From Camelimonas lactis (GTDB taxonomy: Bacteria; Pseudomonadota; Alphaproteobacteria; Rhizobiales; Beijerinckiaceae), in the NCBI RefSeq assembly GCF_004342915.1, contig NZ_SLWL01000008.1, forward strand, positions 123,031 through 187,030: a DNA stretch of 64,000 nt. The letters run 5' to 3'. Shown here in pieces: positions 43,422 through 53,535 of the stretch. Every line of letters begins with the position of its first letter. Position 1 is the first letter of the stretch. Under the pieces are notes generated by a model. That model saw nothing but the letters and a program-made list of their open reading frames with translations. It was not told where the DNA came from and searched no databases. The translations under genes were made by a program, and so were the position numbers.

Positions 43422-45044
43422 TCAGTGATCGAGCATCGGCATATTGTCCGGGTCGAGCTTTAGATCAATGAGCAACGGCCGCCTGTTGCCCCGGATCGCC
43501 TCAACTGCGGCGTCGAGGTCCGCGGCGGAGCGCACGGTGACGCCGGCGGCGCCCATTGCCTCCGCGACCGGCGCGAAATCCGGCCAGTCAAACAACGAAA
43601 TTGACGGATCCATCTGCTTGCTCCGGAACTGGATGTGCTCGGCGCCATAGCTGCCGTCGTTGCAGAGGATGACAATCAGGTTCGCCCCGGCCCGCACTGC
43701 AGAGCTAAACTCGTTCAAGCCGTCCAGCATGAAACCACCGTCGCCTGTCACCAGCAGGGTTTGGCGCCCAGGGTGAGCGAAAGACGCTCCTATGGCTTCT
43801 CCAACGCCGAGGCCGATGGTTCCCGTGTTGACCGTATAAACCCACGATTGCGGGTCCTGCACGCTGACGATCCGCCATGCATCGATCAGAAAGCGCCCGG
43901 TGTCCGTGACGAGGATACGGTCTGGATCGATCACCTTGTCCAATGTCTGCAGCGCCAGCCTGACGCTGACAGTGCCGGGGCGTCCCTTGTCCGGCAGCGG
44001 CGCGTAGGAGAACTCCGCAATGGCTTTGCCCAGCTCCGGCGACCGGTTGCGCGAACCCGGGATCTCCGCCTCGTCAAGCAGACGCACCATTTGCGCCGCA
44101 GTTCGACCCGGCTCCCCTACAAGTCCCGCATCTGGAATCGCATGGCGGCCGATATCCGCAGGATCGGAACTGATATGGACAAGCCGCTTGCCGCGCAGGA
44201 GGCTTCCCTGTGCGGTTGTATACTGGTTCAGGCTTGCCCCGAATGCGATGATGCAATCGCTGGCCATGATCGCATCTGTCGCGACCGGCGTGCTCAGGGT
44301 GCCAAATATGCCCAGATTGAACGGATGACCTGCAAAGGCCCCTTTTGCCTTGAGCGTATGGGCCAGCGGGGCTTCGATGCGGTCTGCGAACGCCTGTATG
44401 CCCTGCAGGGCTGATGGATCGCACGCGCCACGTCCGCACAGCACAAGCGGGCGTTTTGCCGAGGCCACGATCCCCACCGCGTTCTCCATACCCGGCCCAT
44501 CAACCACATATTCCAGCCGGGCCGGCGCGTAAGCCGTGTGCGGGGTATACCCGGCGTCCTGCCACTGAAGATCGGCGGGCATATTGACAACGATGGGGCG
44601 TTTTTCGATCCGGGCGCGTCTGAATGCCGTCGCCACGTCTTCTCCAATCGTCTTCGGCGAGCGAAGCTGCACGAATCCGGCGCCCGCGGCCTGGAAGAAC
44701 TCGCGCTGGTCGATATTCTGGAAGTGGTAACGGTCGACCACTGCGGTGTCCCCGGCGAAGAGAACGATGGGTGTCGAGCCGCGCTGCCCTTCTATCAGGG
44801 CGGTCAGGGCATTGGTAATCGCCAGTCCATGGGTAATGGTGGCCACGCCGACTTTGCCAGACGCCTGAGCGTAGCCGATCGCCATCAGGACAGCCCCCCC
44901 TTCATTTACAGCCGCCTGGTACTTCGCCTTGCCGCTCTTTATGAAGGTGTCCACCATGTACAGATTGGCATCGCCGATAAGCCCGAACATCACCTCAACG
45001 CCCTGATCAAGGATGGCTTGCGCAAGCGCCTGGTATGTTTTCAT
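43422..45044 (-). CDS. thiamine-diphosphate-dependent enzyme (second, acetolactate synthase-like)
   Basis: 540 residues, standard three-domain ThDP enzyme. The catalytic glutamate is in AAVNEGGAVLMAIGYAQ (about residue 48). The cofactor motif is GDGGFMLDGLNE with the distal NDGSYG. It differs from the enzyme at 14471-16159 throughout, so they are not recent duplicates. Reactions in this group include acetolactate synthase, benzoylformate decarboxylase and sulfoacetaldehyde acetyltransferase; none can be chosen here. Its ribosome binding site AGGAGG overlaps the last codons of the small gene just upstream, which implies coupled translation. Confidence 0.88.
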   Translation of the reverse strand: MKTYQALAQAILDQGVEVMFGLIGDANLYMVDTFIKSGKAKYQAAVNEGGAVLMAIGYAQASGKVGVATITHGLAITNALTALIEGQRGSTPIVLFAGDTAVVDRYHFQNIDQREFFQAAGAGFVQLRSPKTIGEDVATAFRRARIEKRPIVVNMPADLQWQDAGYTPHTAYAPARLEYVVDGPGMENAVGIVASAKRPLVLCGRGACDPSALQGIQAFADRIEAPLAHTLKAKGAFAGHPFNLGIFGTLSTPVATDAIMASDCIIAFGASLNQYTTAQGSLLRGKRLVHISSDPADIGRHAIPDAGLVGEPGRTAAQMVRLLDEAEIPGSRNRSPELGKAIAEFSYAPLPDKGRPGTVSVRLALQTLDKVIDPDRILVTDTGRFLIDAWRIVSVQDPQSWVYTVNTGTIGLGVGEAIGASFAHPGRQTLLVTGDGGFMLDGLNEFSSAVRAGANLIVILCNDGSYGAEHIQFRSKQMDPSISLFDWPDFAPVAEAMGAAGVTVRSAADLDAAVEAIRGNRRPLLIDLKLDPDNMPMLDH

Positions 45045-45049
45045 GGCGT

Positions 45050-45457
45050 CTATCCTCCTGTTTTATTTGCGGTTTGTCTGGTTTCATGGAACAGGCGAGC
45101 TGACCCGGGCATGGCCAGCCAGGCCAGGCATTGTTGTAAATGGAAGCGCAGGCTTGCATCCGCGTCCGACGCGAAGCGTTGCGGCGGCCCATCGGCCAGG
45201 CCGATGATCGCAGCCGCGGACACCATTGTCTGCCTCCCTTTGTCGTTGACCATCGTGGCGCAGATAATCTCCGCGCGAAGTGACGCGCCAGCGGTAGCTG
45301 CACCTAGCTGCACCACTGGATGGCAAGGTTGGCCGATCTTCATTCCAGCGTCGGCAGCGCCGTGACCGTACTGCTTTTCGGCCATGACCGGGCTGGAGCT
45401 GACGATGACAGATATCGTAGCGGCCACCACAACTCCCCTTCCCTTCGGCCCCGGCAT
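45050..45457 (-). CDS. small secreted hypothetical protein coupled to the ThDP enzyme gene
   Basis: 135 residues from the ATG at 45457 (a GTG three codons earlier is possible). A signal-peptide-like segment (RGVVVAATISVIVSSSPVMA) is followed by EKQYGHGAADAGMKIGQPCH and a region with one more cysteine (AEIICATM). Its final GGA GGA TAG forms the ribosome binding site of the ThDP gene that starts five bases later, the best evidence that it is translated. No family recognised; other frames over the same stretch are open too, so the call is moderate. Confidence 0.5.
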   Translation of the reverse strand: MPGPKGRGVVVAATISVIVSSSPVMAEKQYGHGAADAGMKIGQPCHPVVQLGAATAGASLRAEIICATMVNDKGRQTMVSAAAIIGLADGPPQRFASDADASLRFHLQQCLAWLAMPGSARLFHETRQTANKTGG

Positions 45458-45797
45458 ATCGCTCACCGATCGCCAGCTGATTATGCACCCACCCCCCGCC
45501 CCTGAATGTTATGGTCGCGACAATTCGCCTGAGATGGCGCCGTCAGGCTCCGAAGATCGGATGACACCAGCCCCGTACGACTGCCGCCAGGCAACGTTGC
45601 ATTATATGCGTTGGACAGGGCAGGTTTTGTGTTTGATGGAAGGTCGTTTCTGCCGCCGGCAGTCGAGATTATCAGGGTGGCGTCATGTGACATTGGGCGC
45701 CTGGCATAACGTGGAAATCGATGCGGCTTGATCGCAATCGCGCCAGGTTGGCTGCACTGACCCCGTGAAAGTGACCAGTGAAAGAAGGGAGCCTTCA
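45458..45797. other. intergenic region between divergent genes
   Basis: 340 bases without a supported gene, between the minus-strand small secreted protein and the plus-strand FMN reductase. It should contain promoters for both. Nothing recognisable otherwise. Confidence 0.5.
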
Positions 45798-46352
45798 ATG
45801 ACACGCCTCGTTGGAATCTCGGGCAGCCTGCGGAAGGCCTCATTCAACTCGGGCCTGCTGCGCGCTGCAATGGAAGTGGCCCCGGCTGGCGTGACATTGG
45901 TCGCAGGGCGCATCCAGGAAATTCCACTCTACAATGGCGATGATGAGCGTGCGAATGGCATACCCCTGGCGGTGCAGACTCTGAAGCAGCAGCTGACGAA
46001 TGCCGACGGCTTGCTGCTCTTTACGCCTGAGTACAACAATTCGCTGCCGGGCGTCATGAAGAACGCGATCGACTGGCTGACACGGCCAGCTTCCGATATC
46101 GATGCGCTATTTGGCGGCAAACCCGTTGCCGTGTTGGGCGCATCGCCGGGCGGCTTCGGCACAATCCTGGCCCAGAATGCGTGGCTGCCGGTTTTGCGCA
46201 CCCTGGGGACACGCCCGTGGTTTGAGGGACGCATGATGGTGTCGCGCGCGGGTAATCTCTTCGACGACGACGGCAATCTGACTGATGAAGTCACACGCCA
46301 GCGTCTTGGCGCGTTCGTCGAAGGGTTTGCCGCTTTCGCCGCCGCCCGCTGA
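45798..46352 (+). CDS. NADPH-dependent FMN reductase family protein
   Basis: 184 residues, flavodoxin-like fold. The FMN-binding loop is GISGSLRKASFNSGLLRAA near the N terminus, and TPEYNNSLPGVMKNAIDWLT is the conserved family block. It reduces FMN, quinones or azo/chromate-type substrates with NAD(P)H in the cytoplasm. Start chosen at the ATG at 45798 after AGAAGGGAG; an upstream ATG at 45765 adds 11 residues. Stands alone in orientation. Confidence 0.92.
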   Translation: MTRLVGISGSLRKASFNSGLLRAAMEVAPAGVTLVAGRIQEIPLYNGDDERANGIPLAVQTLKQQLTNADGLLLFTPEYNNSLPGVMKNAIDWLTRPASDIDALFGGKPVAVLGASPGGFGTILAQNAWLPVLRTLGTRPWFEGRMMVSRAGNLFDDDGNLTDEVTRQRLGAFVEGFAAFAAAR

Positions 46353-46773
46353 AAGAGACTGCTTTCGGCGTTACCTGTGGTTACAGGAACGGGGATCAGT
46401 ATTCATTTAACGGTATTGAAAGTTGCTCCATAATTTATGTTCCGCAAATCGATTGCCTGTTGCCAAACTGATGCGGGGGACGCCCCCCGTGATCCAATGC
46501 GCCTCCAGAAGCCCCTGCATGTCGAGGCCCCCACGCCTGTCACATCCTTGAAAAAACCGGTCTGCCGGCTGGCTTCGGGATGGACCTTCTGGTTGGTCCC
46601 CATCGCCATGACCGGAACGTCTCCAGTCTGGCGCCGGTTCGCCTTTCGGGGCGAATAATTTTTTCATGACGGGCATCAGCGACGCTCGTCGACGCCGACC
46701 CGGTTGGCCAACTTTGGATGGCGCCCGGCCTGAAGGGCGGCTACTTTCGGGTTTCAACAGCGAGGGAGCACGC
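46353..46773. other. intergenic region between the FMN reductase and DUF900 genes
   Basis: No gene supported on either strand; minus-strand frames here are shadows. It contains a weak EcfG-like sequence, GGAAC at 46614-46618, 17 bases, GGTT at 46636-46639, whose -10 element departs from the consensus. Confidence 0.45.
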
Positions 46774-47958
46774 TTGATAACCGCAGTTTCAAGCAGGTCG
46801 GATAGCAGGTCACCAGACCGGGCGGGCTGCCCGGCGGCAGGCCGGCCTGCCCGGGCGCGTGGTATTTTTTCCGCTCTGGCTCTGGCCCTGATTCTTTCTG
46901 GATGCGCCACGCGGCCCGGTCCCGACGCGCTCAATCCTGTCGTGGAGAAAGCCCGTGGCAATGCGGAAATTACCGTCCTTGCCGTGACCGACCGGTCGCC
47001 GGCGTCAACCCCGCCGTCCGCGTTCGGCGGTGGACGCGGGGCGATCAGCTACGAGCAATTTACGATGCAGGCTGTTGCGTCGGCGCCTGGCGGATATTCC
47101 GGCGCGGGTGTTGTTCCGCACAACGGCAATCCGAAGAATTTTGTGACGACGGGGCGGCGCGAGCTCGACCGGACGTCCTTCGAACAGTCCGTCATCCGCT
47201 TGCAAAAGAACGCCGACATCACGGTTGTTTTTGTGCATGGATACAACACCAGCTATCAGGAAGCGGTTTTCCGCCTTGCCCAGTTGAGCGTCGGTGCGCG
47301 CACCGTGCCGATCCTCTTTTCCTGGCCCTCTCAGGCCGATTTCCGCGGCTATGTCACCGACAGGGACGCCACCACATATGCGCGTGACGATCTCGTTCAG
47401 CTGCTCACCCTGTTGACCCGGACGCTCCCCAGGGGACGCATCGCCGTCGTCGGTCACAGCATGGGCGCGTGGCTGGTAATGGAGGCGTTACGCCAGTTGC
47501 GTCTGGAAGGCCGGGACAACGTTATCGCGCGCCTTCAGGTGGGCCTTGCTTCTCCTGACATCGACATTGATGTGTTCCGCAAGCAGGCGGCCGTGATCGG
47601 CCGGTTGACGCCGCCGCTGACGGTGCTGGTCTCGAAGGACGACCGTGCCCTCGCTGTTTCGAGCCAGATCGCCGGCGGCAACCCGCGCCTCGGTCTGGCC
47701 AGCGCTTATGATCCGAAAGTGCAGGAGATCGCCCGTCAGAGTGGAACGCAAATCATCGACATTACCACCCTGCCCGCCACCGACAGCCTCAACCACGACC
47801 GCTTCGTCGCCTTTGCCGCGCGCTATGCATCCTCGGCGCGCGACAGCGGGTCTGCCGGCGGCTTCCGGCATGCCGGCGCTTTCCTGCTCGATACCACAGG
47901 CAGGATCCTGTCGGCGCCCTTCGAAGGAACGGCGCGGATCATAGCCGGATCGCAATAG
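46774..47958 (+). CDS. DUF900-type alpha/beta-hydrolase lipoprotein
   Basis: 394 residues from a TTG at 46774 preceded by GAGGGAG; an ATG at 46666 is the alternative and would put the lipobox at residue 80. The lipobox LILSGC follows a hydrophobic stretch, so the protein is a lipoprotein. The hydrolase core has ITVVFVHGYNTSYQEAV (oxyanion region), the nucleophile elbow VGHSMGAW and a late SLNHDRF that can supply the histidine. DUF900 proteins are serine hydrolases of unknown substrate at the cell envelope. It converges on modC across 126 AT-rich bases. Confidence 0.82.
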   Translation: MITAVSSRSDSRSPDRAGCPAAGRPARARGIFSALALALILSGCATRPGPDALNPVVEKARGNAEITVLAVTDRSPASTPPSAFGGGRGAISYEQFTMQAVASAPGGYSGAGVVPHNGNPKNFVTTGRRELDRTSFEQSVIRLQKNADITVVFVHGYNTSYQEAVFRLAQLSVGARTVPILFSWPSQADFRGYVTDRDATTYARDDLVQLLTLLTRTLPRGRIAVVGHSMGAWLVMEALRQLRLEGRDNVIARLQVGLASPDIDIDVFRKQAAVIGRLTPPLTVLVSKDDRALAVSSQIAGGNPRLGLASAYDPKVQEIARQSGTQIIDITTLPATDSLNHDRFVAFAARYASSARDSGSAGGFRHAGAFLLDTTGRILSAPFEGTARIIAGSQ

Positions 47959-48084
47959 GTAATTTGAAGTCGATGCGGGTGACAGATTGAACAAATGGCG
48001 ATCTTAATTTTGCTTATGCGATATTTACATGTAGCACATCGTTGACAGCAATATATTAACATAACTTAACATATATTATTGGTA

Positions 48085-49194
48085 TCATTTCGCGCATTCC
48101 CTGACCAATGCGACGCTTTTTATCTGGGCGTAGAGTTCATTCCCTTCCGCAAGCCTGAGGTTTTCCCACGACAGTCTGGTGACCCGCGCCAGGATCCGGC
48201 TTCCGGCGCCGGCCGGCCCAAGCCCGAGCACGGCGACGATCTCATGCTCTGCGGCGGGCGTGGCCGACAGTATCCGCACGGGCAGGGTGTTGAGCACCGT
48301 CGTCGCCCGGGGCGCTTCGCGCGCCAGGCTCACGTCGCCGGCGGCAACCGTTATCCGGCGGCGCCCGCCAACAACCGACCGCCGCATAGGCGCGGTGAAG
48401 CAGCCGCCGTCCACCGCCAGCATCGCAATTCCATACGCCGGATCATATGCGCTCACGACTGCGTCAAGCGTGACCGCAGCGTCGCGCCGGCTCGCCAGCG
48501 GCAGCGCCGGATCGCCCTGCAATTCCCCGAGGGGACCCGCCGCCAGGACCCGTCCTGCGCGCATCAGCACCAGATGATCCGCAAGCTGTTCGATCTCCCG
48601 CATATCGTGACTCACATAGATAAACGGCAACGAGAGGCTGTCGTGTAATCGTCTGAGAAACGGCAGGACCTCGTCCCGGGCCTGCGGGTCAAGCGCCGAA
48701 AGCGGCTCATCCATCAACAACAGCTGCGGCCGGGACAGAAGCGCGCGCCCGATCGCAACCCGTTGACGTTCGCCGCCGGAGAGCTTGCGCGGCGCGCGAT
48801 CGAGCAGCTTCTCAAGTCCAAGCAGGGCGACCACTTCATCGAAACCAGCCGGGTCCCCGGGCCTCAGCGGGCTGCGGCCAGGGGCCCCGTAAAGCAGGTT
48901 GCCGGTCACCGTAAGATGCGGAAAAAGACCAGGCTCCTGGAAGACGTAGCCGATCGGCCGTTGATGGACAGGGCGGAAGCTGCGGCCTCCGTGCCAGACG
49001 TCGCCATTGACCGCGCAATATCCGTCAGCGAGGCGCTGCAGACCGGCGATGCAGCGCAGCACCGTCGTCTTGCCGCATCCCGAGGGCCCGAAGAGCGCCG
49101 TTACGCCGTGGGTAGGCGTGGTGAAGGCGGCGTCGAGAACGAAGCCGCCGAACACACCCCTGAAGGCCACGCTGATGAAACTCGACGGGTTCAT
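48085..49194 (-). CDS. modC: molybdate ABC transporter ATP-binding protein
   Basis: 369 residues. ATPase motifs are complete: Walker [11 protein letters not shown]-loop [11 protein letters not shown], signature [13 protein letters not shown], Walker [13 protein letters not shown] and switch YVSHD. The C-terminal 130 residues include a MOP/TOBE-like molybdate-binding region ([20 protein letters not shown]). Start at 49194 overlaps the modB stop by 4 bases. Last gene of the long nitrate/molybdenum operon. Confidence 0.93.
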   Translation of the reverse strand: MNPSSFISVAFRGVFGGFVLDAAFTTPTHGVTALFGPSGCGKTTVLRCIAGLQRLADGYCAVNGDVWHGGRSFRPVHQRPIGYVFQEPGLFPHLTVTGNLLYGAPGRSPLRPGDPAGFDEVVALLGLEKLLDRAPRKLSGGERQRVAIGRALLSRPQLLLMDEPLSALDPQARDEVLPFLRRLHDSLSLPFIYVSHDMREIEQLADHLVLMRAGRVLAAGPLGELQGDPALPLASRRDAAVTLDAVVSAYDPAYGIAMLAVDGGCFTAPMRRSVVGGRRRITVAAGDVSLAREAPRATTVLNTLPVRILSATPAAEHEIVAVLGLGPAGAGSRILARVTRLSWENLRLAEGNELYAQIKSVALVRECAK

Positions 49195-49877
49195 TCGGCG
49201 ACGCGCATCAGGCGCTTTCCCGCCAGCATCACGGCGAAGACCACGACAAACGCAAATACAACCATGCCGCCAGCGAGAATACTGGCCTCGCGCCATTGCG
49301 AGGTCTCGACATAATCATAGATTGCAACGGACAGCACCCTGGTGGAGCCCGGGATATTGCCGCCAATCATCAGCACCACGCCGAATTCACCGACCGTGTG
49401 GGCGAAGCCGAGGACGGCGCCAGTGAGGAAACCCGGCCGCGCCAGCGGAACAGCGACGGTCCAGAAAACGCGACGCGGAGACGCCCGCAACGTCGCCGCC
49501 ACTTCGAGCGGCCGCTCGCCAATCGCTTCGAAGGCGTTGCGAATTGGCTGGACGACGAACGGCAGCGAGTAGATCACTGAACCAATGACCAACCCCCCGA
49601 AGGTAAAGGCAAGGGTGCGGCCTCCCCACAGGGCGGCGATTGCCCCGCCCGGCCCATCCGGACCGAGCGCCACGAGCAGATAAAAGCCGAGCACCGTTGG
49701 CGGCAGCACGAGCGGCATGGCGACAACCGCCGCGACTCCCTCCTTCCACCAGGCCTCCGTGCGGGCCAGCCACCATGCCAGCGGCGTCCCGACGAGGAGC
49801 AGGATCAGCGTGGTGATCGCGGCCAGTCCAACTGTCAGCCGCACGGCGATCCACACGTCCGGCGGCAATTCATTCAT
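49191..49877 (-). CDS. modB: molybdate ABC transporter permease
   Basis: 228 residues with five hydrophobic helices and the permease loop [34 protein letters not shown] near residue 55 is a ModB hallmark. Start chosen at 49877 ([15 protein letters not shown]); it overlaps the modA end by 8 bases. Imports molybdate for the nitrate reductase cofactor. Confidence 0.93.
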   Translation of the reverse strand: MNELPPDVWIAVRLTVGLAAITTLILLLVGTPLAWWLARTEAWWKEGVAAVVAMPLVLPPTVLGFYLLVALGPDGPGGAIAALWGGRTLAFTFGGLVIGSVIYSLPFVVQPIRNAFEAIGERPLEVAATLRASPRRVFWTVAVPLARPGFLTGAVLGFAHTVGEFGVVLMIGGNIPGSTRVLSVAIYDYVETSQWREASILAGGMVVFAFVVVFAVMLAGKRLMRVAE

Positions 49878-50655
49878 CGTGGCCTCCGTCTGACGCACCG
49901 GCGGCGTAGCCATATTTCTCAAGAATGCCGCGCGCGCCGGGGCCCTTCAGAAAGTCCATGAAGGCGGTCGCCGCCTCGTTATCGACGCCGGTTGTGATGA
50001 GCACGGCGTCCTGGCGCACCGGCGTATAAATATTCTGGGGTATCTGCCAGCGCGAACCGCTGTTATTGCCGATCAACTGCGATAACGCGACGAAACCCAA
50101 TTCAGCGTTGCCGGTGTCGATGAACTGGAAAGTCTGAACGACATTGGCGCCACGCACGATTTTCGGCTGCAGTCTGTCATACACCCCGAGCGCCCTGAGT
50201 GCTTCCACCGCCGCCGCGCCATAAGGCGCCGCAATCGGGTTAGCAATCGCGAGCCTGCTGAAGCCATTGCCCCTGAGTGTATCCGCCCCGCGCACGAGAT
50301 CCGGATTTTTGCTCCATAGAACAAGTCTGCCGGTTGCATAGGTGAAGCGGCTGCTGGCCACCCCAAGTCCTTCATCGACAAGCTGTTTTGGACGGTCCTC
50401 GTCAGCGGCCAGAAATATCTGGAATGGCGCGTGCTGTTTGATCTGTGTATAGAGCTGGCCAGTTGACCCAAAACTCAGGATGGCGTCGTGACCGGTCTTC
50501 GCCCTGAAGGCGGTCGCAATTTCTTTCGCCGCCTCGGTAAAATTGGCCGCGACGGCAACATTGGTTTGCCCGGCGTTGGCGTTGCCAGCGATGGAACTGG
50601 TTATGATCACGGCAATTGCCGAAAATATATTCTTAAGTTTTCTCATAATGACCAA
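49870..50655 (-). CDS. modA: molybdate-binding periplasmic protein
   Basis: 261 residues with a signal peptide ([20 protein letters not shown], cleavage near GNANAG). ModA hallmarks: [32 protein letters not shown] and [12 protein letters not shown], with the anion-binding serines in FGSTGQ. Whether it starts at the first methionine or the one three codons later is open. 53 bases downstream of moaA. Confidence 0.93.
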   Translation of the reverse strand: MVIMRKLKNIFSAIAVIITSSIAGNANAGQTNVAVAANFTEAAKEIATAFRAKTGHDAILSFGSTGQLYTQIKQHAPFQIFLAADEDRPKQLVDEGLGVASSRFTYATGRLVLWSKNPDLVRGADTLRGNGFSRLAIANPIAAPYGAAAVEALRALGVYDRLQPKIVRGANVVQTFQFIDTGNAELGFVALSQLIGNNSGSRWQIPQNIYTPVRQDAVLITTGVDNEAATAFMDFLKGPGARGILEKYGYAAGASDGGHDE

Positions 50656-50708
50656 ACCATCAGGGCATTTTCATCACAACAATTGGCTGCTCTTTCCTCG
50701 ACAGCGCT

Positions 50709-51698
50709 CTAGCCGCCCGTGACGCTCATATGCCGCCCGAGGGTTGGCAGCCTCTCCGTCATGTCAAAGTCATGCCGTTGCGGTTTTGCTCCCATGACCT
50801 TGTCCAGCAACACGTCCACGGCTTCCCGCCCGCCAGTCCGCATCGCATCGCGCAAGGGGACCTGCTGGTTTCTTCCCAGGCAGCCAAACACCACGCCGGT
50901 CGCCGTGATGCGTATGCGGTTGCAGCTGGCGCAGAAATTACTGGTGTGAGGGGTAATGAAGCCAATCCTGCCGCCGATTTCAGGAACGTCATAATAGCGC
51001 GCCGGCCCGCCCGTTTTGTGTGACGACGGAACGAGTTGATACCAGTTGCCGAGCCTGCGTCTGACATCGTCCAGGGGCACATACCTCGCGGTGCGGTCCT
51101 CACCCGTCTCACCGAGCGGCATGGTCTCGATCAATGACAGATCATGACCCTCATGCGCGCACCATTGCAGGACGCCGCGGACCTCGTGCTCGTTGAGGTC
51201 CCTGAGCACAACCATATTGATCTTGACCTTCAACCCGGCAGCGCGGGCTGTGGCGACGCCTTGCAACACCTTGCCCAGATCACCATTGCGCGTAATGGCG
51301 CGGAAACGATCCGGATCAAGACTGTCAAGGCTGACATTGATCCGTTTCACGCCAGCCCGGGCGAGCTGCTCCGCCATGGCCGCCAGCCGGGTTCCGTTGG
51401 TTGTCAGCGTCAGCTCATCAAGCCCATGGCCAAGCCGCTGGCCAATGGTTTCCACCAGCCCGAGGACGCCGCGTCTGACCAGCGGCTCGCCGCCGGTCAG
51501 ACGAATGCGCTTCACCCCGCGCGCGATGAGCATGTCTGACAGTTCGGCCAGTTCATCGAGACTGAGCAATTCACGGCTGGGCGCAAACTGCATCTTCTCG
51601 GCCATGCAGTAACGGCAACGAAGATCACAGCGATCGGTTACCGAAAGTCTTACATAGTCGATGCGGCGGCCAAAGCGGTCTATCAAAGGGTTTGCCAT
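50709..51698 (-). CDS. moaA: GTP 3',8-cyclase (molybdenum cofactor step 1)
   Basis: Radical-SAM enzyme of 329 residues that turns GTP into the cyclic intermediate of cofactor synthesis, with MoaC. The SAM cluster cysteines are Cys24, Cys28 and Cys31 in DRCDLRCRYC. The second cluster is in NFCASCNRIRIT with a further Cys in FGCLG. SAM-binding GGEPLVRRG follows. The C terminus is GG, important in this family. The start overlaps the mobA end by 16 bases. Confidence 0.95.
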   Translation of the reverse strand: MANPLIDRFGRRIDYVRLSVTDRCDLRCRYCMAEKMQFAPSRELLSLDELAELSDMLIARGVKRIRLTGGEPLVRRGVLGLVETIGQRLGHGLDELTLTTNGTRLAAMAEQLARAGVKRINVSLDSLDPDRFRAITRNGDLGKVLQGVATARAAGLKVKINMVVLRDLNEHEVRGVLQWCAHEGHDLSLIETMPLGETGEDRTARYVPLDDVRRRLGNWYQLVPSSHKTGGPARYYDVPEIGGRIGFITPHTSNFCASCNRIRITATGVVFGCLGRNQQVPLRDAMRTGGREAVDVLLDKVMGAKPQRHDFDMTERLPTLGRHMSVTGG

Positions 51699-52264
51699 CT
51701 GCGCTCCGCCTCCGCCAGATCATCCGGCCGGTTGATATTCAGAAAAGGATCGAAGGGAGCCGTATTCCACGCGACTGCCCGGTAGCCGATCCATTCCGCG
51801 AATGTCCGCAACGACTGGTCGGAGCCGGTCACGCCATGGCTGGTCGCGGTAAACGCCTCGCTTCGCCACAGGCCGCAGGCCGGATGAAGCCGGCCATTGC
51901 TGCTCGCCAGCGCCGCCTGTCTGTCCAGCGCGCCGGACAGGCGGGCAAGAAGATCCCCTGGAACGAACGGGGTGTCGCAAGGCACAGTCAGCACGGCGCC
52001 CTTGCCCTTTGAAAGGGCGAACTGGCCCGCCGCCTGGACGCCAGCCAGCGGTCCGGCGCCATCCACGTCGCAGATGACCGGAATGTCCGCCGGGACACGC
52101 ACCTGTCCGGGCTCACGCAGCGAAACGGCAACCGTATCGGACCAGCGCCGCGCGTGGGTCATCATGTGCGCCAGCAGTGTGCGCCCGCCCAGAAGTCGCG
52201 CCGGTTTGTCGCCGCCGATGCGGGTCCCTGCCCCGCCAGCAAGAATGACAACAGCCACTTTCAT
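51683..52264 (-). CDS. mobA: molybdenum cofactor guanylyltransferase
   Basis: 193 residues. Adds GMP to molybdopterin to make the bis-MGD form needed by the nitrate reductase. N-terminal nucleotide-binding loop AVVILAGGAGTRIGGDKPARLL, then PVICDVDGAGPLAG and VPCDTPFVPGDLL. Start at the ATG at 52264; upstream open frame has no similarity. 65 bases after moeA. Confidence 0.92.
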   Translation of the reverse strand: MKVAVVILAGGAGTRIGGDKPARLLGGRTLLAHMMTHARRWSDTVAVSLREPGQVRVPADIPVICDVDGAGPLAGVQAAGQFALSKGKGAVLTVPCDTPFVPGDLLARLSGALDRQAALASSNGRLHPACGLWRSEAFTATSHGVTGSDQSLRTFAEWIGYRAVAWNTAPFDPFLNINRPDDLAEAERRWQTL

Positions 52265-52329
52265 TCCAGCATCCGTTTTGCGTCGTCGACGACATGGAAA
52301 GGGCTTGGGGCGCTCTTCGCGAAGGGGCG

Positions 52330-53535
52330 TCAACTTCGCTGGAGAACACTCTGAAAACAGAGAACCGGAGCCATGCCGCCACGGTTAATCGCCGGCGCGC
52401 GCCGGGGTCGGCGTATCAGCACATCCGTTTCGGCAAGCGCCAGCTGGGCCCCGGAGTCCTGGTTCATCACCGGCCAGACCTGACCATCGACCCGCCTGCC
52501 CCTGACAAACGTTTCGCGTTCCGCACAGGCGGGAAGCTCCTGACCAAGCGGCGCGCTGTCCCAGGCAACGGCGGCCGCCGGATCAAGGCCCGCCAGACCG
52601 GCGAGCAGCGGCGCCAGAAACAGTCGCGCCGTCACCAGCGCCGATGTGGGATTCCCCGGCAGGCCAAGAACCAGCCCATGTCCGGCTTTCCCGAACCACA
52701 CCGGTTTCCCGGGCTTTATGGCCACCTTCTCAAACAGCAATTCCATTCCCGTTCGCGCGAAGGCCGTTCTGGAAAAATCGCGCTCGCCGACCGAAGCCCC
52801 GCCGGCGATGACCACCAGGTCAGCTTCCGCCGCCGCGCTGAACGCCGCAGCCGACAGCTTCTCCAGATCGTCAGGGCAGCGGACGGCGCCAGAGACAACG
52901 CCGCCCCATTCGGCGACAAAGGCGGCGATGCCGTACAAAAGGCTGTCGGGAACAAGCGTCGGGGTTTTCGCGGCGGCGCCGGGTTCCGCCAGTTCATCAC
53001 CGGTTGTGACGATTGAAACCCTGGGGCGGCGCCATACCTCGACCATCGCGACATCCGCAGCCGCGGTGACGACCATCTCCCTGAACCCCAGGGCGCGGCC
53101 GGCCGGCAAAAGCGCGGCGCCGGAACGGAAGTCGGAGCCCTGCGCACGGATGTGCCGCGCCTTCGACGGATTGGCCAGCAGGCGAATGCCGGAGCCGTCG
53201 CTGGCGACAATTTCCTGAACGACGACACGATCGGCGCCGGCGGGAACGGGGGCTCCCGTGAATATCCTCACACAACCGCCGGCCGGCAGCGCGCCGGCAA
53301 AGGCGCGCCCGGGATATGACGCGCCAACGACTTTCAGCGCGCCGCCCGCCTGCAGTTCCTGCTCCCGAACCGCATAGCCGTCCATGGCGGACACATCCTG
53401 TCGTGGCGCCGCCAGCCCTGCAACAACGGGCGCCGACAATATCCGGCCGCCGGCCGCCTGGAGCGCCACCGTCTCGCTCCCGAGGGGGCGGGCGACGCCG
53501 GCAATGATGGCGAGGGCCGCGTCGAGATCAATCAT
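52330..53535 (-). CDS. moeA: molybdopterin molybdenumtransferase
   Basis: 401 residues. Inserts molybdenum into adenylylated molybdopterin. Visible are the ISAMDGYAV-type segment (DVSAMDGYAVRE), the RIFTGAPVPAGADRVVVQE block, VSIVTTGDEL and the GGASVGERDF and GLPGNPTS loops. Start overlaps the moaC end by 8 bases, consistent with coupled translation. Confidence 0.95.
   Translation of the reverse strand: MIDLDAALAIIAGVARPLGSETVALQAAGGRILSAPVVAGLAAPRQDVSAMDGYAVREQELQAGGALKVVGASYPGRAFAGALPAGGCVRIFTGAPVPAGADRVVVQEIVASDGSGIRLLANPSKARHIRAQGSDFRSGAALLPAGRALGFREMVVTAAADVAMVEVWRRPRVSIVTTGDELAEPGAAAKTPTLVPDSLLYGIAAFVAEWGGVVSGAVRCPDDLEKLSAAAFSAAAEADLVVIAGGASVGERDFSRTAFARTGMELLFEKVAIKPGKPVWFGKAGHGLVLGLPGNPTSALVTARLFLAPLLAGLAGLDPAAAVAWDSAPLGQELPACAERETFVRGRRVDGQVWPVMNQDSGAQLALAETDVLIRRPRRAPAINRGGMAPVLCFQSVLQRS

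Noticed and set aside
47959..48084. AT-rich direct repeats TTAACATAA and TTAACATA between the lipoprotein gene and modC
   Set aside because: Short and imperfect, in a convergent gap where AT-rich sequence is expected; no regulatory meaning can be supported.
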